Below, in pieces: positions 8,036 through 13,940 of a stretch of 13,940 nucleotides of DNA (positions are counted from its first letter, which is position 1; each line of letters starts with the position of its first letter). The stretch is from positions 1 through 13,940 of the forward strand of contig DNHK01000219.1 of the NCBI GenBank assembly GCA_003485905.1, read 5' to 3'. The stretch is from Gammaproteobacteria bacterium. GTDB taxonomy: Bacteria > Pseudomonadota > Gammaproteobacteria > Arenicellales > Arenicellaceae. The notes below the pieces were generated by a model. It was not told the DNA's origin and did no database searches. It worked only from the letters and a program-made list of their open reading frames with translations. A program made the position numbers and the translations under genes.

Positions 8036-8512
8036 AGATCGACCACCCTTTAAGATTCTCGACTGGTCACGTTTCCAATCACGTTCTTTTATGCTTGCTC
8101 GTTTGTCATGTAGTTTTTTGCCCTTTGCCAGCGCAATTTTCAATTTAGCACGCCCTCGTGACCAATAAAGACTAACCGGCACGATGGTATATCCTTTGCG
8201 CTCGGTTGCACCGATTAAACGGTTGATCTGAAATTGATGTAAAAGTAGTTTTCGGCTACGAGTAGGTACTGGGTCCACATGGGTTGATGCGCTTAGTAGC
8301 GGTGTAAAATGCGCGCCATATAAAAAGACTTCACCTTTTTTTAAGCCGACATAGCTTTCGGTGATCTGCGCGCGGCCGTCACGAAGTGCTTTAACTTCCC
8401 AACCTTCTAGTGCTAGACCAGCTTCGAAATCTTCTTCAAGATGGTATTCAAACCGCGCCCGTTTATTAGTGGCGATCGTGTTTGAGTTTGCAGTTTTTTT
8501 GGCTTTAGACAT
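8030..8512 (-). CDS. smpB: SsrA (tmRNA)-binding protein SmpB
   Basis: Binds tmRNA and delivers it to stalled ribosomes for trans-translation. I choose the ATG at 8512 (160 residues, MSKAKKTANS), which fits the family length. A GTG at 8545 would add 11 residues and is less likely. The oligonucleotide-binding-like beta-barrel spans about 15-125, with NKRARFEYHLEEDFEAGLAL, GWEVKALRDGRA and YGAHFTPL as recognisable family blocks. The basic C-terminal tail (GKKLHDKRASIKERDWKRD) is the part that enters the decoding centre. Only GGGG, itself inside a small hairpin, stands where a ribosome-binding site is expected. It converges on greB and is divergent from the transporter gene. No tmRNA gene was seen in the window. 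Confidence 0.97.
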   Translation of the reverse strand: MSKAKKTANSNTIATNKRARFEYHLEEDFEAGLALEGWEVKALRDGRAQITESYVGLKKGEVFLYGAHFTPLLSASTHVDPVPTRSRKLLLHQFQINRLIGATERKGYTIVPVSLYWSRGRAKLKIALAKGKKLHDKRASIKERDWKRDQSRILKGGRSD

Positions 8513-8518
8513 AATAGG

Positions 8519-8530
8519 CCCCGCAGGGGG
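8519..8530 (-). promoter_or_regulatory. Short GC hairpin in the smpB leader at the ribosome-binding position
   Basis: On the minus strand CCCC-CTGC-GGGG forms four G-C pairs around a tetraloop, ending six bases before the smpB ATG. The GGGG arm occupies the place of the Shine-Dalgarno sequence, so the hairpin could lower smpB translation. A perfect 10-base palindrome, CTGTCGACAG, is further upstream at 8587-8596. Both are sequence observations; function is inferred. Confidence 0.35.
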
Positions 8531-8628
8531 GTGCGATTCAAACACAAATCTCCAATTTTGCCTACCAACAAACTCTGTTGAATGCGCTGTCGACAGAAAA
8601 CAAACGCCGTAACATGATCGAGGCTTGA

Positions 8629-10011
8629 ATGTCAGATACTAATAGTGAAACTAAAATAACCCAACACGGCCAATGGTCGTCTCGATGGATGTTTGTTATG
8701 GCTGCTACCGGCTCCGCTGTCGGGCTGGGTAATATATGGAAATTCCCGTATATGACCGGAAAAAGTGGTGGTGGCGCGTTTGTTATTGTTTATTTGGTTT
8801 GTATTGCTTTAATCGGGCTGCCGGTACTGATGGCAGAAATATCACTTGGTCGCCGTGGCAGGCAAAGTCCAGTGAATGCGATGAAAAATTTAATCGCTGA
8901 GGCTAAAGCTAGCAAATATTGGGTGGCGATTGGTTGGTCAGGGATGCTGGCTGGTTTTCTGATTCTGTCCTATTACAGCGTTATTGCTGGCTGGACTTTG
9001 GTGTATATATTTAAAACAGCATTAGGCGATTTTGTTGGGTTGCCCAGTGATCAGATTCAGGGGCAATTTGGTGTATTGGTAGCCGATCCACTACAGCTTA
9101 TTATTTGGCATAGTGTATTTATGCTAATGGTCATGATTGTGTTGGTTCGTGGAGTTGAGCGAGGCTTGGAAGTAGCGGTTAGGTTTCTAATGCCAGCACT
9201 TTTGGCATTGCTGGGATTGCTTTTGTATTACGCGATTACCGCCGCTGATTTTCAAGCCGGTGTAGATTTCATGTTCAAGGCAGATTTTTCTAAATTGACC
9301 TTTGGCGTATTTATTTCTGCAATGGGGCATGCATTTTTTACTTTAAGCTTAGCAATGGGTGCGATTATGGTTTACGGCGCCTATTTACCCAAAAATATCA
9401 GTATCGCGACAGCTGCTGTACCGATAGTGATCGCAGATACTGCAGTGGCTATATTGGCGGGGCTTATTATATTTCCGATCGTTTTTGCCAATGGTTTGGA
9501 ACCCGCTGCTGGGCCATCGCTTATTTTTGAGACCCTGCCGGTCGCTTTTGGGCAAATGCCAGGCGGAACTTTCTGGGGCACGATATTTTTTGTATTGCTT
9601 GCTTTTGCAGCCTGGACCTCGGCTATTTCTCTGATTGAACCGGCGGTTGCCTGGGTGGTTGAAAAAGGTGTATCACGAGTATCATCTGTGTTCTTGGTTG
9701 GCGGACTTACCTGGCTGGTTGGGCTATTGACAGTGTTTTCATTTAACGAATTAGCCTTTGAGTTTGAGTTTGCTGGGCTGCCAAAATCAGCTGGCTTTTT
9801 TGATGCTATCGATATTTTAACGTCGATAATTATGTTACCTATCGGCGGTATATTGATTGCAATATTTTGTGGTTGGATAATGCCCAGAGCAGCCATTAAG
9901 GAAGAGTTGGAGCTGAGCGGTTTGATAGACAGGTGGTGGATTGCTTCGGTTTGTTATGTGGCTCCGGTTGGTGTGTCAATCGTAATGATATATCTGATAT
10001 TTGGTAACTGA
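8629..10011 (+). CDS. Sodium-dependent transporter of the neurotransmitter:sodium symporter (NSS/SNF) family
   Basis: An inner-membrane secondary transporter using the Na+ gradient, probably for an amino acid; the substrate cannot be read from the sequence. The 460 residues hold about 11 hydrophobic helices, as in MhsT- and Tyt1-like bacterial NSS proteins rather than 12 as in LeuT. The hallmark of helix 1, GSAVGLGNIWKFPY, is at 28-41 and contains the unwound segment that binds sodium and substrate. FFTLSLAMGAIMVYGAYL, around 236-253, is the matching helix 6 segment. The start ATG has GAGG at 5-base spacing. The stop overlaps the ratA start by one base (TGATG), so this transporter is embedded in the ratA-rnfH operon, which in E. 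coli directly faces smpB without it. Confidence 0.96.
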   Translation: MSDTNSETKITQHGQWSSRWMFVMAATGSAVGLGNIWKFPYMTGKSGGGAFVIVYLVCIALIGLPVLMAEISLGRRGRQSPVNAMKNLIAEAKASKYWVAIGWSGMLAGFLILSYYSVIAGWTLVYIFKTALGDFVGLPSDQIQGQFGVLVADPLQLIIWHSVFMLMVMIVLVRGVERGLEVAVRFLMPALLALLGLLLYYAITAADFQAGVDFMFKADFSKLTFGVFISAMGHAFFTLSLAMGAIMVYGAYLPKNISIATAAVPIVIADTAVAILAGLIIFPIVFANGLEPAAGPSLIFETLPVAFGQMPGGTFWGTIFFVLLAFAAWTSAISLIEPAVAWVVEKGVSRVSSVFLVGGLTWLVGLLTVFSFNELAFEFEFAGLPKSAGFFDAIDILTSIIMLPIGGILIAIFCGWIMPRAAIKEELELSGLIDRWWIASVCYVAPVGVSIVMIYLIFGN

Positions 10012-10493
10012 TGCCAACAGTTGCGCGCTCGGCTTTGGTCAATTTTTCAGTCGATCAAATGTACGCATTGGTGGCGGATATCCCACAATACCCGGTGTTT
10101 TTGGAGTGGTGTGACCACGCAGCCATTGATTCTAAAAATGGCGATACAGTACTGGCGACCGTAGGTATTGCCTATAAAGGAGTTAACAAGAGGTTTACTA
10201 CTCGCAATGTTAATGTCAATAAAGTTAGCACCGAAGCAGGTAGTAGATCGAAGTCGATTGATATGCAACTTGTCGATGGACCATTTAGTAAACTTATAGG
10301 TCGATGGGGTTTTTCCGAATTAAGTCCAGAGGCAAGTAAGGTCGAACTTAATATAGAATTCGAGATTTCTAATATGTTATTGCGTCCGGTATTGGGTCCC
10401 GTATTTGGAGAGATAATTGACCGGCAAGTTTCCGCGTTCATTAGTAGAGCAGAGTCTGTTTATGGAACGAGTGCTAGCTCAGATTTAGTGTAA
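10011..10493 (+). CDS. ratA: RatA / Coq10-like START-domain protein
   Basis: A 160-residue single-domain START/polyketide-cyclase-like protein of the Coq10/RatA family. E. coli RatA was reported as an inhibitor of ribosome subunit association (toxin of a proposed RatAB pair), while the mitochondrial homologue Coq10 binds ubiquinone; which role applies here is open. Recognisable blocks are VNFSVDQMYALVADIPQYPVF with LEWCDHA (about 12-37), the LVDGPFSKLIGRWGF strand region, and a long C-terminal helix (PVFGEIIDRQVSAFISRAE). The ATG overlaps the transporter stop by one base. rnfH follows after 11 bases. The protein is complete with no visible defect. Confidence 0.94.
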   Translation: MPTVARSALVNFSVDQMYALVADIPQYPVFLEWCDHAAIDSKNGDTVLATVGIAYKGVNKRFTTRNVNVNKVSTEAGSRSKSIDMQLVDGPFSKLIGRWGFSELSPEASKVELNIEFEISNMLLRPVLGPVFGEIIDRQVSAFISRAESVYGTSASSDLV

Positions 10494-10504
10494 GCAAATA
10501 GGAA

Positions 10505-10828
10505 ATGACCAGTATTTCAAATATCGATGTGGAAGTGGTGTTCGCAACGAAAGAACACCAGTGGCTTAAACAAGTATCAGTAGCAAAGGGCAGCTCAGCT
10601 ATTGATGCGGTACGTGCTAGCGGTCTTGATATTCATTATGCTGCAGAGGTTGGTGAAGAGGCTGCTTGGAGTCTGGGGATTTTTGGTCAGTCAGTGTCGC
10701 TTGACTATTTATTGCGGAAAGGAGATCGAGTTGAGTTGTATCGACCATTGAAAGCGGACTTCAAGGACGTTCGACGAGAGCTCGTCAAACAAGGGAAAGT
10801 GATGGGACAATCTACTAGCAAAAAATAA
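10505..10828 (+). CDS. rnfH: RnfH family ubiquitin-like protein (RatB)
   Basis: A 107-residue beta-grasp (ubiquitin-like) protein of the RnfH/RatB family, whose biochemical role is not settled. Family features are the first strand IDVEVVFATKEHQWLK, the middle motif GIFGQSVSLDYLLRKGDRVELYRPL, and the closing basic DVRREL helix. It follows ratA by 11 bases, the arrangement seen in E. coli (ratA-ratB). The start ATG at 10505 fits the family N terminus, but AGGA stands only one base before it. Translation therefore probably relies on coupling with ratA. Despite its name, no complete rnf operon is present in the window; the only rnf relative is the distant orphan rnfB. Confidence 0.93.
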   Translation: MTSISNIDVEVVFATKEHQWLKQVSVAKGSSAIDAVRASGLDIHYAAEVGEEAAWSLGIFGQSVSLDYLLRKGDRVELYRPLKADFKDVRRELVKQGKVMGQSTSKK

Positions 10829-10850
10829 CTAGCTCGCATAAGTTAAGCTA
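10826..10850. terminator. Possible weak bidirectional terminator between rnfH and bamE
   Basis: Only 19 bases separate the converging ends of rnfH and bamE. Two alternative 5-base stems are visible: TAACT with AGTTA (10826-10830 / 10841-10845) and TAGCT with AGCTA (10830-10834 / 10846-10850). An A-run precedes and a T-rich stretch follows. The structure overlaps both stop codons. It is the only candidate for ending transcription in this gap and is weak. Confidence 0.3.
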
Positions 10851-11297
10851 TTCTTCGTCGCTTCGAAAAGCTTCCGCGGCACGTTCGAATAAACCGTATT
10901 TTCTTTGCGTGGGTCTTGTTACAACGGTGCCACCAACGTGCAAATCTTCTTCGCTTGGCTCTAGGTTTTCCAAGTCATCAAGTGAAACGTAACCCCGTAA
11001 TTCGCTAAGTTCGCCTAAATTAAAAATGACGCTTAATTGTCGGACTTCGGTTTCACGAGTTTTTTGATTTTTATACGAATAAAAATAATCCCAGCGGTCT
11101 TTATGAAAGGGATCAGCAACCATTGGTGTACCTAATAGAAACTCAACTTCTCGCTGGCTCATTCCCAATTTTATTCGTGACAGGTCGTCATTGGTAATCA
11201 AGTTACCTTGTTGTATATCTTGTTGGTAGGGACGAATACAAGCACCAAGACTAAGGGTCAAGGCAATGAAGGCCGATAGCACTATTCTATTTGTCAT
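10848..11297 (-). CDS. bamE: Outer-membrane assembly lipoprotein BamE (SmpA/OmlA)
   Basis: A small lipoprotein of the BAM complex that inserts beta-barrel proteins into the outer membrane. The 149-residue precursor has a lipoprotein signal with lipobox LSLGAC and lipidated Cys20. The BamE core follows (DIQQGNLIT, LSRIKLGMSQREVEFLLGTP, DPFHKDRWDYFYSY, about residues 26-105). The C-terminal 40 residues are acidic and appear disordered, longer than in E. coli BamE. It is the last gene of the minus-strand series nadK-recN-GNAT-bamE and is separated from the GNAT gene by 128 bases, so it probably has its own promoter. A TATACT box (minus strand, 11382-11387) is a candidate -10, but no good -35 accompanies it. 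Confidence 0.96.
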   Translation of the reverse strand: MTNRIVLSAFIALTLSLGACIRPYQQDIQQGNLITNDDLSRIKLGMSQREVEFLLGTPMVADPFHKDRWDYFYSYKNQKTRETEVRQLSVIFNLGELSELRGYVSLDDLENLEPSEEDLHVGGTVVTRPTQRKYGLFERAAEAFRSDEE

Positions 11298-11425
11298 GTC
11301 ATTTGGACTCGTTTTGACGCAATTAGAGACGTTCCAGTTTTAGTGGGGTACGCTGCATCTATTTCAAAGTTTGTGGCTGTAAGTATACGATAGACTAACG
11401 GCTATGGGCCTAAAATCCAGGATTC
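11298..11425 (-). promoter_or_regulatory. bamE upstream region with candidate -10 box
   Basis: This 128-base gap upstream of bamE contains TATACT on the minus strand at 11382-11387, a good match to a sigma-70 -10 element. The hexamer at the expected -35 distance is GC-rich and poor. An 11-base palindrome, AATCCAGGATT, lies just after the GNAT stop, too tight to be a hairpin terminator. No further gene was seen. Confidence 0.3.
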
Positions 11426-11896
11426 CTAAAGTTCCAGTAATACAGCGATTTCATCGCAATTGTGGAACTTATAACAGTTTATACAAATTCCCCAGACTTT
11501 CTCAGGAAAGATAGACTTATCGACCGTGCGAAAATCGTGTTTGTGAAAGAGTTCCGGGACATAGGTTAAAGCCATGACCCGTTTTACGTCCATGTCCCGA
11601 GCGCGCGTAATGAGTGTGATGATTAAATTAGAGGCGATACCTAACCGTTGGTGTTCGGCATCTACCATTAAACTGCGAATTTCCCCTAAATTGCGGGTAA
11701 ACAATTCAAGTGAAGCGCAGCCGACGATATCACTGTCTATTTCAGCGACGATGAAGTGTTCAAGATTTTCCGCAATTTGATTTGTTGATCGAGGCAATAG
11801 GTTGCCTAAATCAGCATAAAAATTAACTAGAACTGAGATCGCTTCTAGGTCATCTGGTTCTGCAGGCCGGACCAGGGCATTTGCTAGAGCGGGCAC
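11426..11896 (-). CDS. GNAT acetyltransferase resembling N-acetylglutamate synthase domain
   Basis: A 156-residue single-domain GNAT protein that should transfer acetyl from acetyl-CoA. The acetyl-CoA loop is in VDAEHQRLGIASNLI (about 78-92). EIRSLMV before it and KRVMALTYVPELFHKHDFRTVDK after it match the acetyltransferase domain of arginine-biosynthesis N-acetylglutamate synthases (ArgA and the short stand-alone NAGS). The end, EKVWGICINCYKFHNCDEIAVLLEL split at about 132-156, has C138, C141 and C147 in a C-x2-C-x5-C pattern seen in this subfamily. No amino-acid-kinase domain is attached. N-acetylglutamate synthesis is thus plausible but not proven; another amino-acid N-acetylation is possible. 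The start is a GTG three bases after the recN stop, with only a distant AAGG, so coupling with recN is likely. Confidence 0.88.
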   Translation of the reverse strand: MPALANALVRPAEPDDLEAISVLVNFYADLGNLLPRSTNQIAENLEHFIVAEIDSDIVGCASLELFTRNLGEIRSLMVDAEHQRLGIASNLIITLITRARDMDVKRVMALTYVPELFHKHDFRTVDKSIFPEKVWGICINCYKFHNCDEIAVLLEL

Positions 11897-11899
11897 TAG

Positions 11900-13576
11900 T
11901 CAAATAGCCTTGCTGAGTAATTCTTGAGCATGTGCCATCGTCGTATTCGTGATATCTCGGCCACCCAGCATACGGGCGATTTCTGCTCTACGTTGCTCGT
12001 CATTCAGGTGCTGCACATTGGTATGCACGGTGTTTGCTTCCAGATCTGTTATCTTTTTAACACGAAAATGATTGTGGCCTTGTGCTGCAACTTGCGGTAA
12101 ATGGGTTACAGAAATCACCTGCGCATTGTTGCCAATACTACGTAACCGGTCCCCGACAATCTCTGCGATTTCGCCTCCAACACCGGCATCGACTTCGTCA
12201 AACATCATTGTAGGTTTTAAACTGGCACCTTCAGCGGCGACTTCTATAGCCAGGCTAATACGAGATAGCTCTCCCCCAGACGCTGTTTTTCGCAATGATC
12301 CGGCTGGCATACCAGGGTTAGTGGTTACCATAAACTCTAGATGCTCTATACCATTCTCGCTATAACGACCTTCGGGTAGCTCGTATATTTCTACTTCAAG
12401 CCGCCCGCCGGTCATCCCCAGTAACTGCATTTGTTCAGACACTGCCTCACAGAGCGATTGCGAAGCCTCGATGCGGTTATGCATTACTTGTTTAGCAAGC
12501 TCAATATAGTTTTGCTCAAGCTCGCTAAGCCTTAGTTGTAGACTTTCGGGAGCAGTGTGGGCTTGCTGTAAGCTATCTAGCTCTTCAGCAAGTTTTTGAT
12601 GTAGATCAGGTAGATCAGCTTCTTTGATTCGATGCTTTCTGGATAAATCAATCCATCGGTTTAAGCGTGATTCGATTTTAGCGAAAGACTCTGGGTCGGC
12701 AGAGGAAGACTCTGAATGTCGACGCATTTCGTTAGCGATTTCGTGCAACAAATCACTACTGTTCTGTAGCTGAACAGTATGTGGTCGAAGCTGGTCATCG
12801 TAACGTTGAATTCGGTTCAATATACCAATTGCCGATGTGATCGCGTGGTTGCACGAGTTGTCAGAGTCACCCGCTAATAGATCCGCAACTTGCTGCATAC
12901 CTTCACCAAGTTCGGCTGCATTAGCGAGCCGTTTATGGTCTTGTTCCAGCTCGTTAAATTGTTGTTCGAGCGGCGCAAATTCATCGAGCTCACCTACCTG
13001 GAACAATAGTAATTCAATTCTATCTGCTACCGCTTGTTGGCTGCTAGCCATCTGTTGCAAGCTCTGTCGCACGGTGGCTAGTTCGTGAAACGTTTCTCGC
13101 ATCTTGATCAATATAGGTTCATGCCCTGCGCGTCGGTCGATTGCTGTCCGTTGCGCCGGAAGTTTTAGTAAGGCTTGATGATCTTGCTGGCCATGTATGT
13201 CGATCAAGTGTTGGCCCAAGTCTCCTAGTGATGCGACCGTTACAGGCTGATCGTTTATGAAGCATTTCCCGCTACGCTCTCGATGAAGTACTCGTCGAAC
13301 TATACAAGTTCCATCATTATATATTCCTTGTGCGGTTAGCCACTTCGATGCCGGGCTATCCTGATGGGTGGTAAAAACAGCAGAGATGTTGCAGCTTTCT
13401 TTTCCGTGGCGAATTAAGCGAGTTTCCGAGCGTGCGCCCATAAGTAAGGTCAAAGCATCTAGCATGATAGATTTGCCAGCACCGGTTTCACCAGTTATCA
13501 CGCTAAAACCTTGATCAAACTCTAAATCTAGAGTTTCAATAGTTGCAAAATTTGAGATAGTTAACTGCTGCAGCAT
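11900..13576 (-). CDS. recN: DNA repair protein RecN
   Basis: An SMC-like ATPase acting in double-strand-break repair and holding broken DNA ends or sisters together. The 558 residues are full length. The Walker A motif GETGAGKS is at 29-36. The ABC signature ASGGELSR and the Walker B region TMMFDEVDAGVGGEIAE are in the C-terminal part. A long, charged coiled-coil region lies between about 150 and 370. HGQQDHQ around 129-135 is a RecN-typical block. It starts 9 bases after the nadK stop and ends 3 bases before the GNAT start, so it is transcribed within the nadK operon. No LexA box was visible in that short gap, although recN is SOS-induced in E. coli; any site would have to be inside or upstream of nadK. 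Confidence 0.97.
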   Translation of the reverse strand: MLQQLTISNFATIETLDLEFDQGFSVITGETGAGKSIMLDALTLLMGARSETRLIRHGKESCNISAVFTTHQDSPASKWLTAQGIYNDGTCIVRRVLHRERSGKCFINDQPVTVASLGDLGQHLIDIHGQQDHQALLKLPAQRTAIDRRAGHEPILIKMRETFHELATVRQSLQQMASSQQAVADRIELLLFQVGELDEFAPLEQQFNELEQDHKRLANAAELGEGMQQVADLLAGDSDNSCNHAITSAIGILNRIQRYDDQLRPHTVQLQNSSDLLHEIANEMRRHSESSSADPESFAKIESRLNRWIDLSRKHRIKEADLPDLHQKLAEELDSLQQAHTAPESLQLRLSELEQNYIELAKQVMHNRIEASQSLCEAVSEQMQLLGMTGGRLEVEIYELPEGRYSENGIEHLEFMVTTNPGMPAGSLRKTASGGELSRISLAIEVAAEGASLKPTMMFDEVDAGVGGEIAEIVGDRLRSIGNNAQVISVTHLPQVAAQGHNHFRVKKITDLEANTVHTNVQHLNDEQRRAEIARMLGGRDITNTTMAHAQELLSKAI

Positions 13577-13585
13577 GTCGATTAC

Positions 13586-13940
13586 TTAGCCCCAGCCAAG
13601 CTTTTCACGAAGGGTTCCATAGTGATCACTTTCCGTCATTTTAATTAGCTTGAGCGAATGTGGCGAGCGCGATACGCGGATAATCTCATTGCCGCGGAGA
13701 TCACAAATTCGCTGTCCATCAGCCGATACATGGGCGTCAGCTTGTTCGGTGTCAGTGACACTGAATTCGATCACGCTATTTGCTCGTAACGCAATCGGCC
13801 GATTAGACAATGTGTGTGGGCAAATAGGAACCAAAGCTACCGCATCCAATTCGGGATCCAGGATTGGGCCACCGGCAGACAATGCGTAGGCGGTTGATCC
13901 GGTCGGCGTGGAGACAATGACTCCATCAGATCGCGCTGAG
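13586..13940 (-). CDS. nadK: NAD kinase, C-terminal part (5' end beyond window)
   Basis: Phosphorylates NAD to NADP using ATP or polyphosphate. Only the last 118 codons are in the window; the gene continues past the right edge. The visible part opens with SDGVIVSTPTGSTAYALSAG, the conserved NAD-binding region of the family, then GGPILDPELDAVALVPICPH and TLSNRPI, all characteristic of NadK. An internal methionine near 13882 is not the start because the conserved motif extends upstream of it in the same frame. The protein ends KLGWG. The recN gene follows 9 bases later, the same order as in E. coli (nadK-recN-bamE), here with a GNAT gene added before bamE. Confidence 0.97.
   Translation of the reverse strand, partial: SARSDGVIVSTPTGSTAYALSAGGPILDPELDAVALVPICPHTLSNRPIALRANSVIEFSVTDTEQADAHVSADGQRICDLRGNEIIRVSRSPHSLKLIKMTESDHYGTLREKLGWG

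Noticed and set aside
8513..8545. GTG start at 8545 extending SmpB by 11 residues
   Set aside because: The extension (MFESHPPAGPI) is unlike the SmpB family, and the ATG at 8512 gives the usual length.
8521..8570. tRNA/tmRNA-like fragment (GATTCAAACAC, ACCA) near smpB
   Set aside because: smpB is often near ssrA, so this was checked, but there is no acceptor stem or T-arm pairing; the resemblance is limited to a short GATTCAA string.
9381..9896. Long minus-strand open frame (171 codons) opposite the transporter gene
   Set aside because: It is fully antisense to a well-supported membrane protein gene, and its Ala/Ser/Lys/Ile-rich translation is a typical shadow of hydrophobic codons.
10011..10828. 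ratA-rnfH as an exciting new toxin-antitoxin system
   Set aside because: This is the conserved, widely distributed RatA/RatB pair; the toxin claim is already published for E. coli and debated, so it is not new.
13577..13700. LexA (SOS) box upstream of recN
   Set aside because: No CTG-N10-CAG-type palindrome was seen in the 9-base gap or the nearby nadK end; recN appears to be read through from nadK.

Overview
The window looks like a chromosomal segment of a moderately AT-leaning gammaproteobacterium. This rests on gene content and order: metG-rnfB-nth, an OxyR with the same redox-cysteine positions as the E. coli protein, and the smpB / ratA-rnfH / bamE / recN / nadK neighbourhood typical of Gammaproteobacteria. 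The genus cannot be read from the sequence. No RNA gene, insertion sequence, CRISPR array or phage gene was seen. No intergenic gap exceeds about 260 bases.

Left part (1-5475, all minus strand). A two-gene cassette of exported proteins sits at the left edge. The first gene (481-1953) has a signal peptide, a beta-rich N-terminal domain, a glycine/alanine-rich hydrophobic segment and a C-terminal DUF4329-like domain with a JAMM-like E / HxH / SxxD arrangement. Its stop overlaps by one base the start of a second exported protein of unknown function, which is cut by the window edge. Upstream of this pair are nth (endonuclease III), a short soluble rnfB overlapping nth by 8 bases, and metG. The rnfACDGE genes usually found with rnfB and nth are absent here.

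Middle part (5476-8545). A divergent AT-rich region leads into a peroxide-defence block on the plus strand: a peroxiredoxin-glutaredoxin fusion, oxyR, then greB. A strong imperfect hairpin lies between the fusion gene and oxyR. smpB converges on greB from the minus strand.

Right part (8546-13940). A sodium:neurotransmitter-symporter family transporter is inserted between smpB and ratA and is translationally coupled to ratA; rnfH follows. Converging on these from the minus strand is nadK (partial) - recN - GNAT acetyltransferase - bamE. The acetyltransferase resembles the acetyl-transfer domain of N-acetylglutamate synthases.

Most genes are conserved housekeeping genes: tRNA charging, base-excision repair, recombination repair, trans-translation, transcript cleavage, outer-membrane assembly, NAD phosphorylation and peroxide defence. 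The least-described content is the DUF4329 cassette at the left edge.
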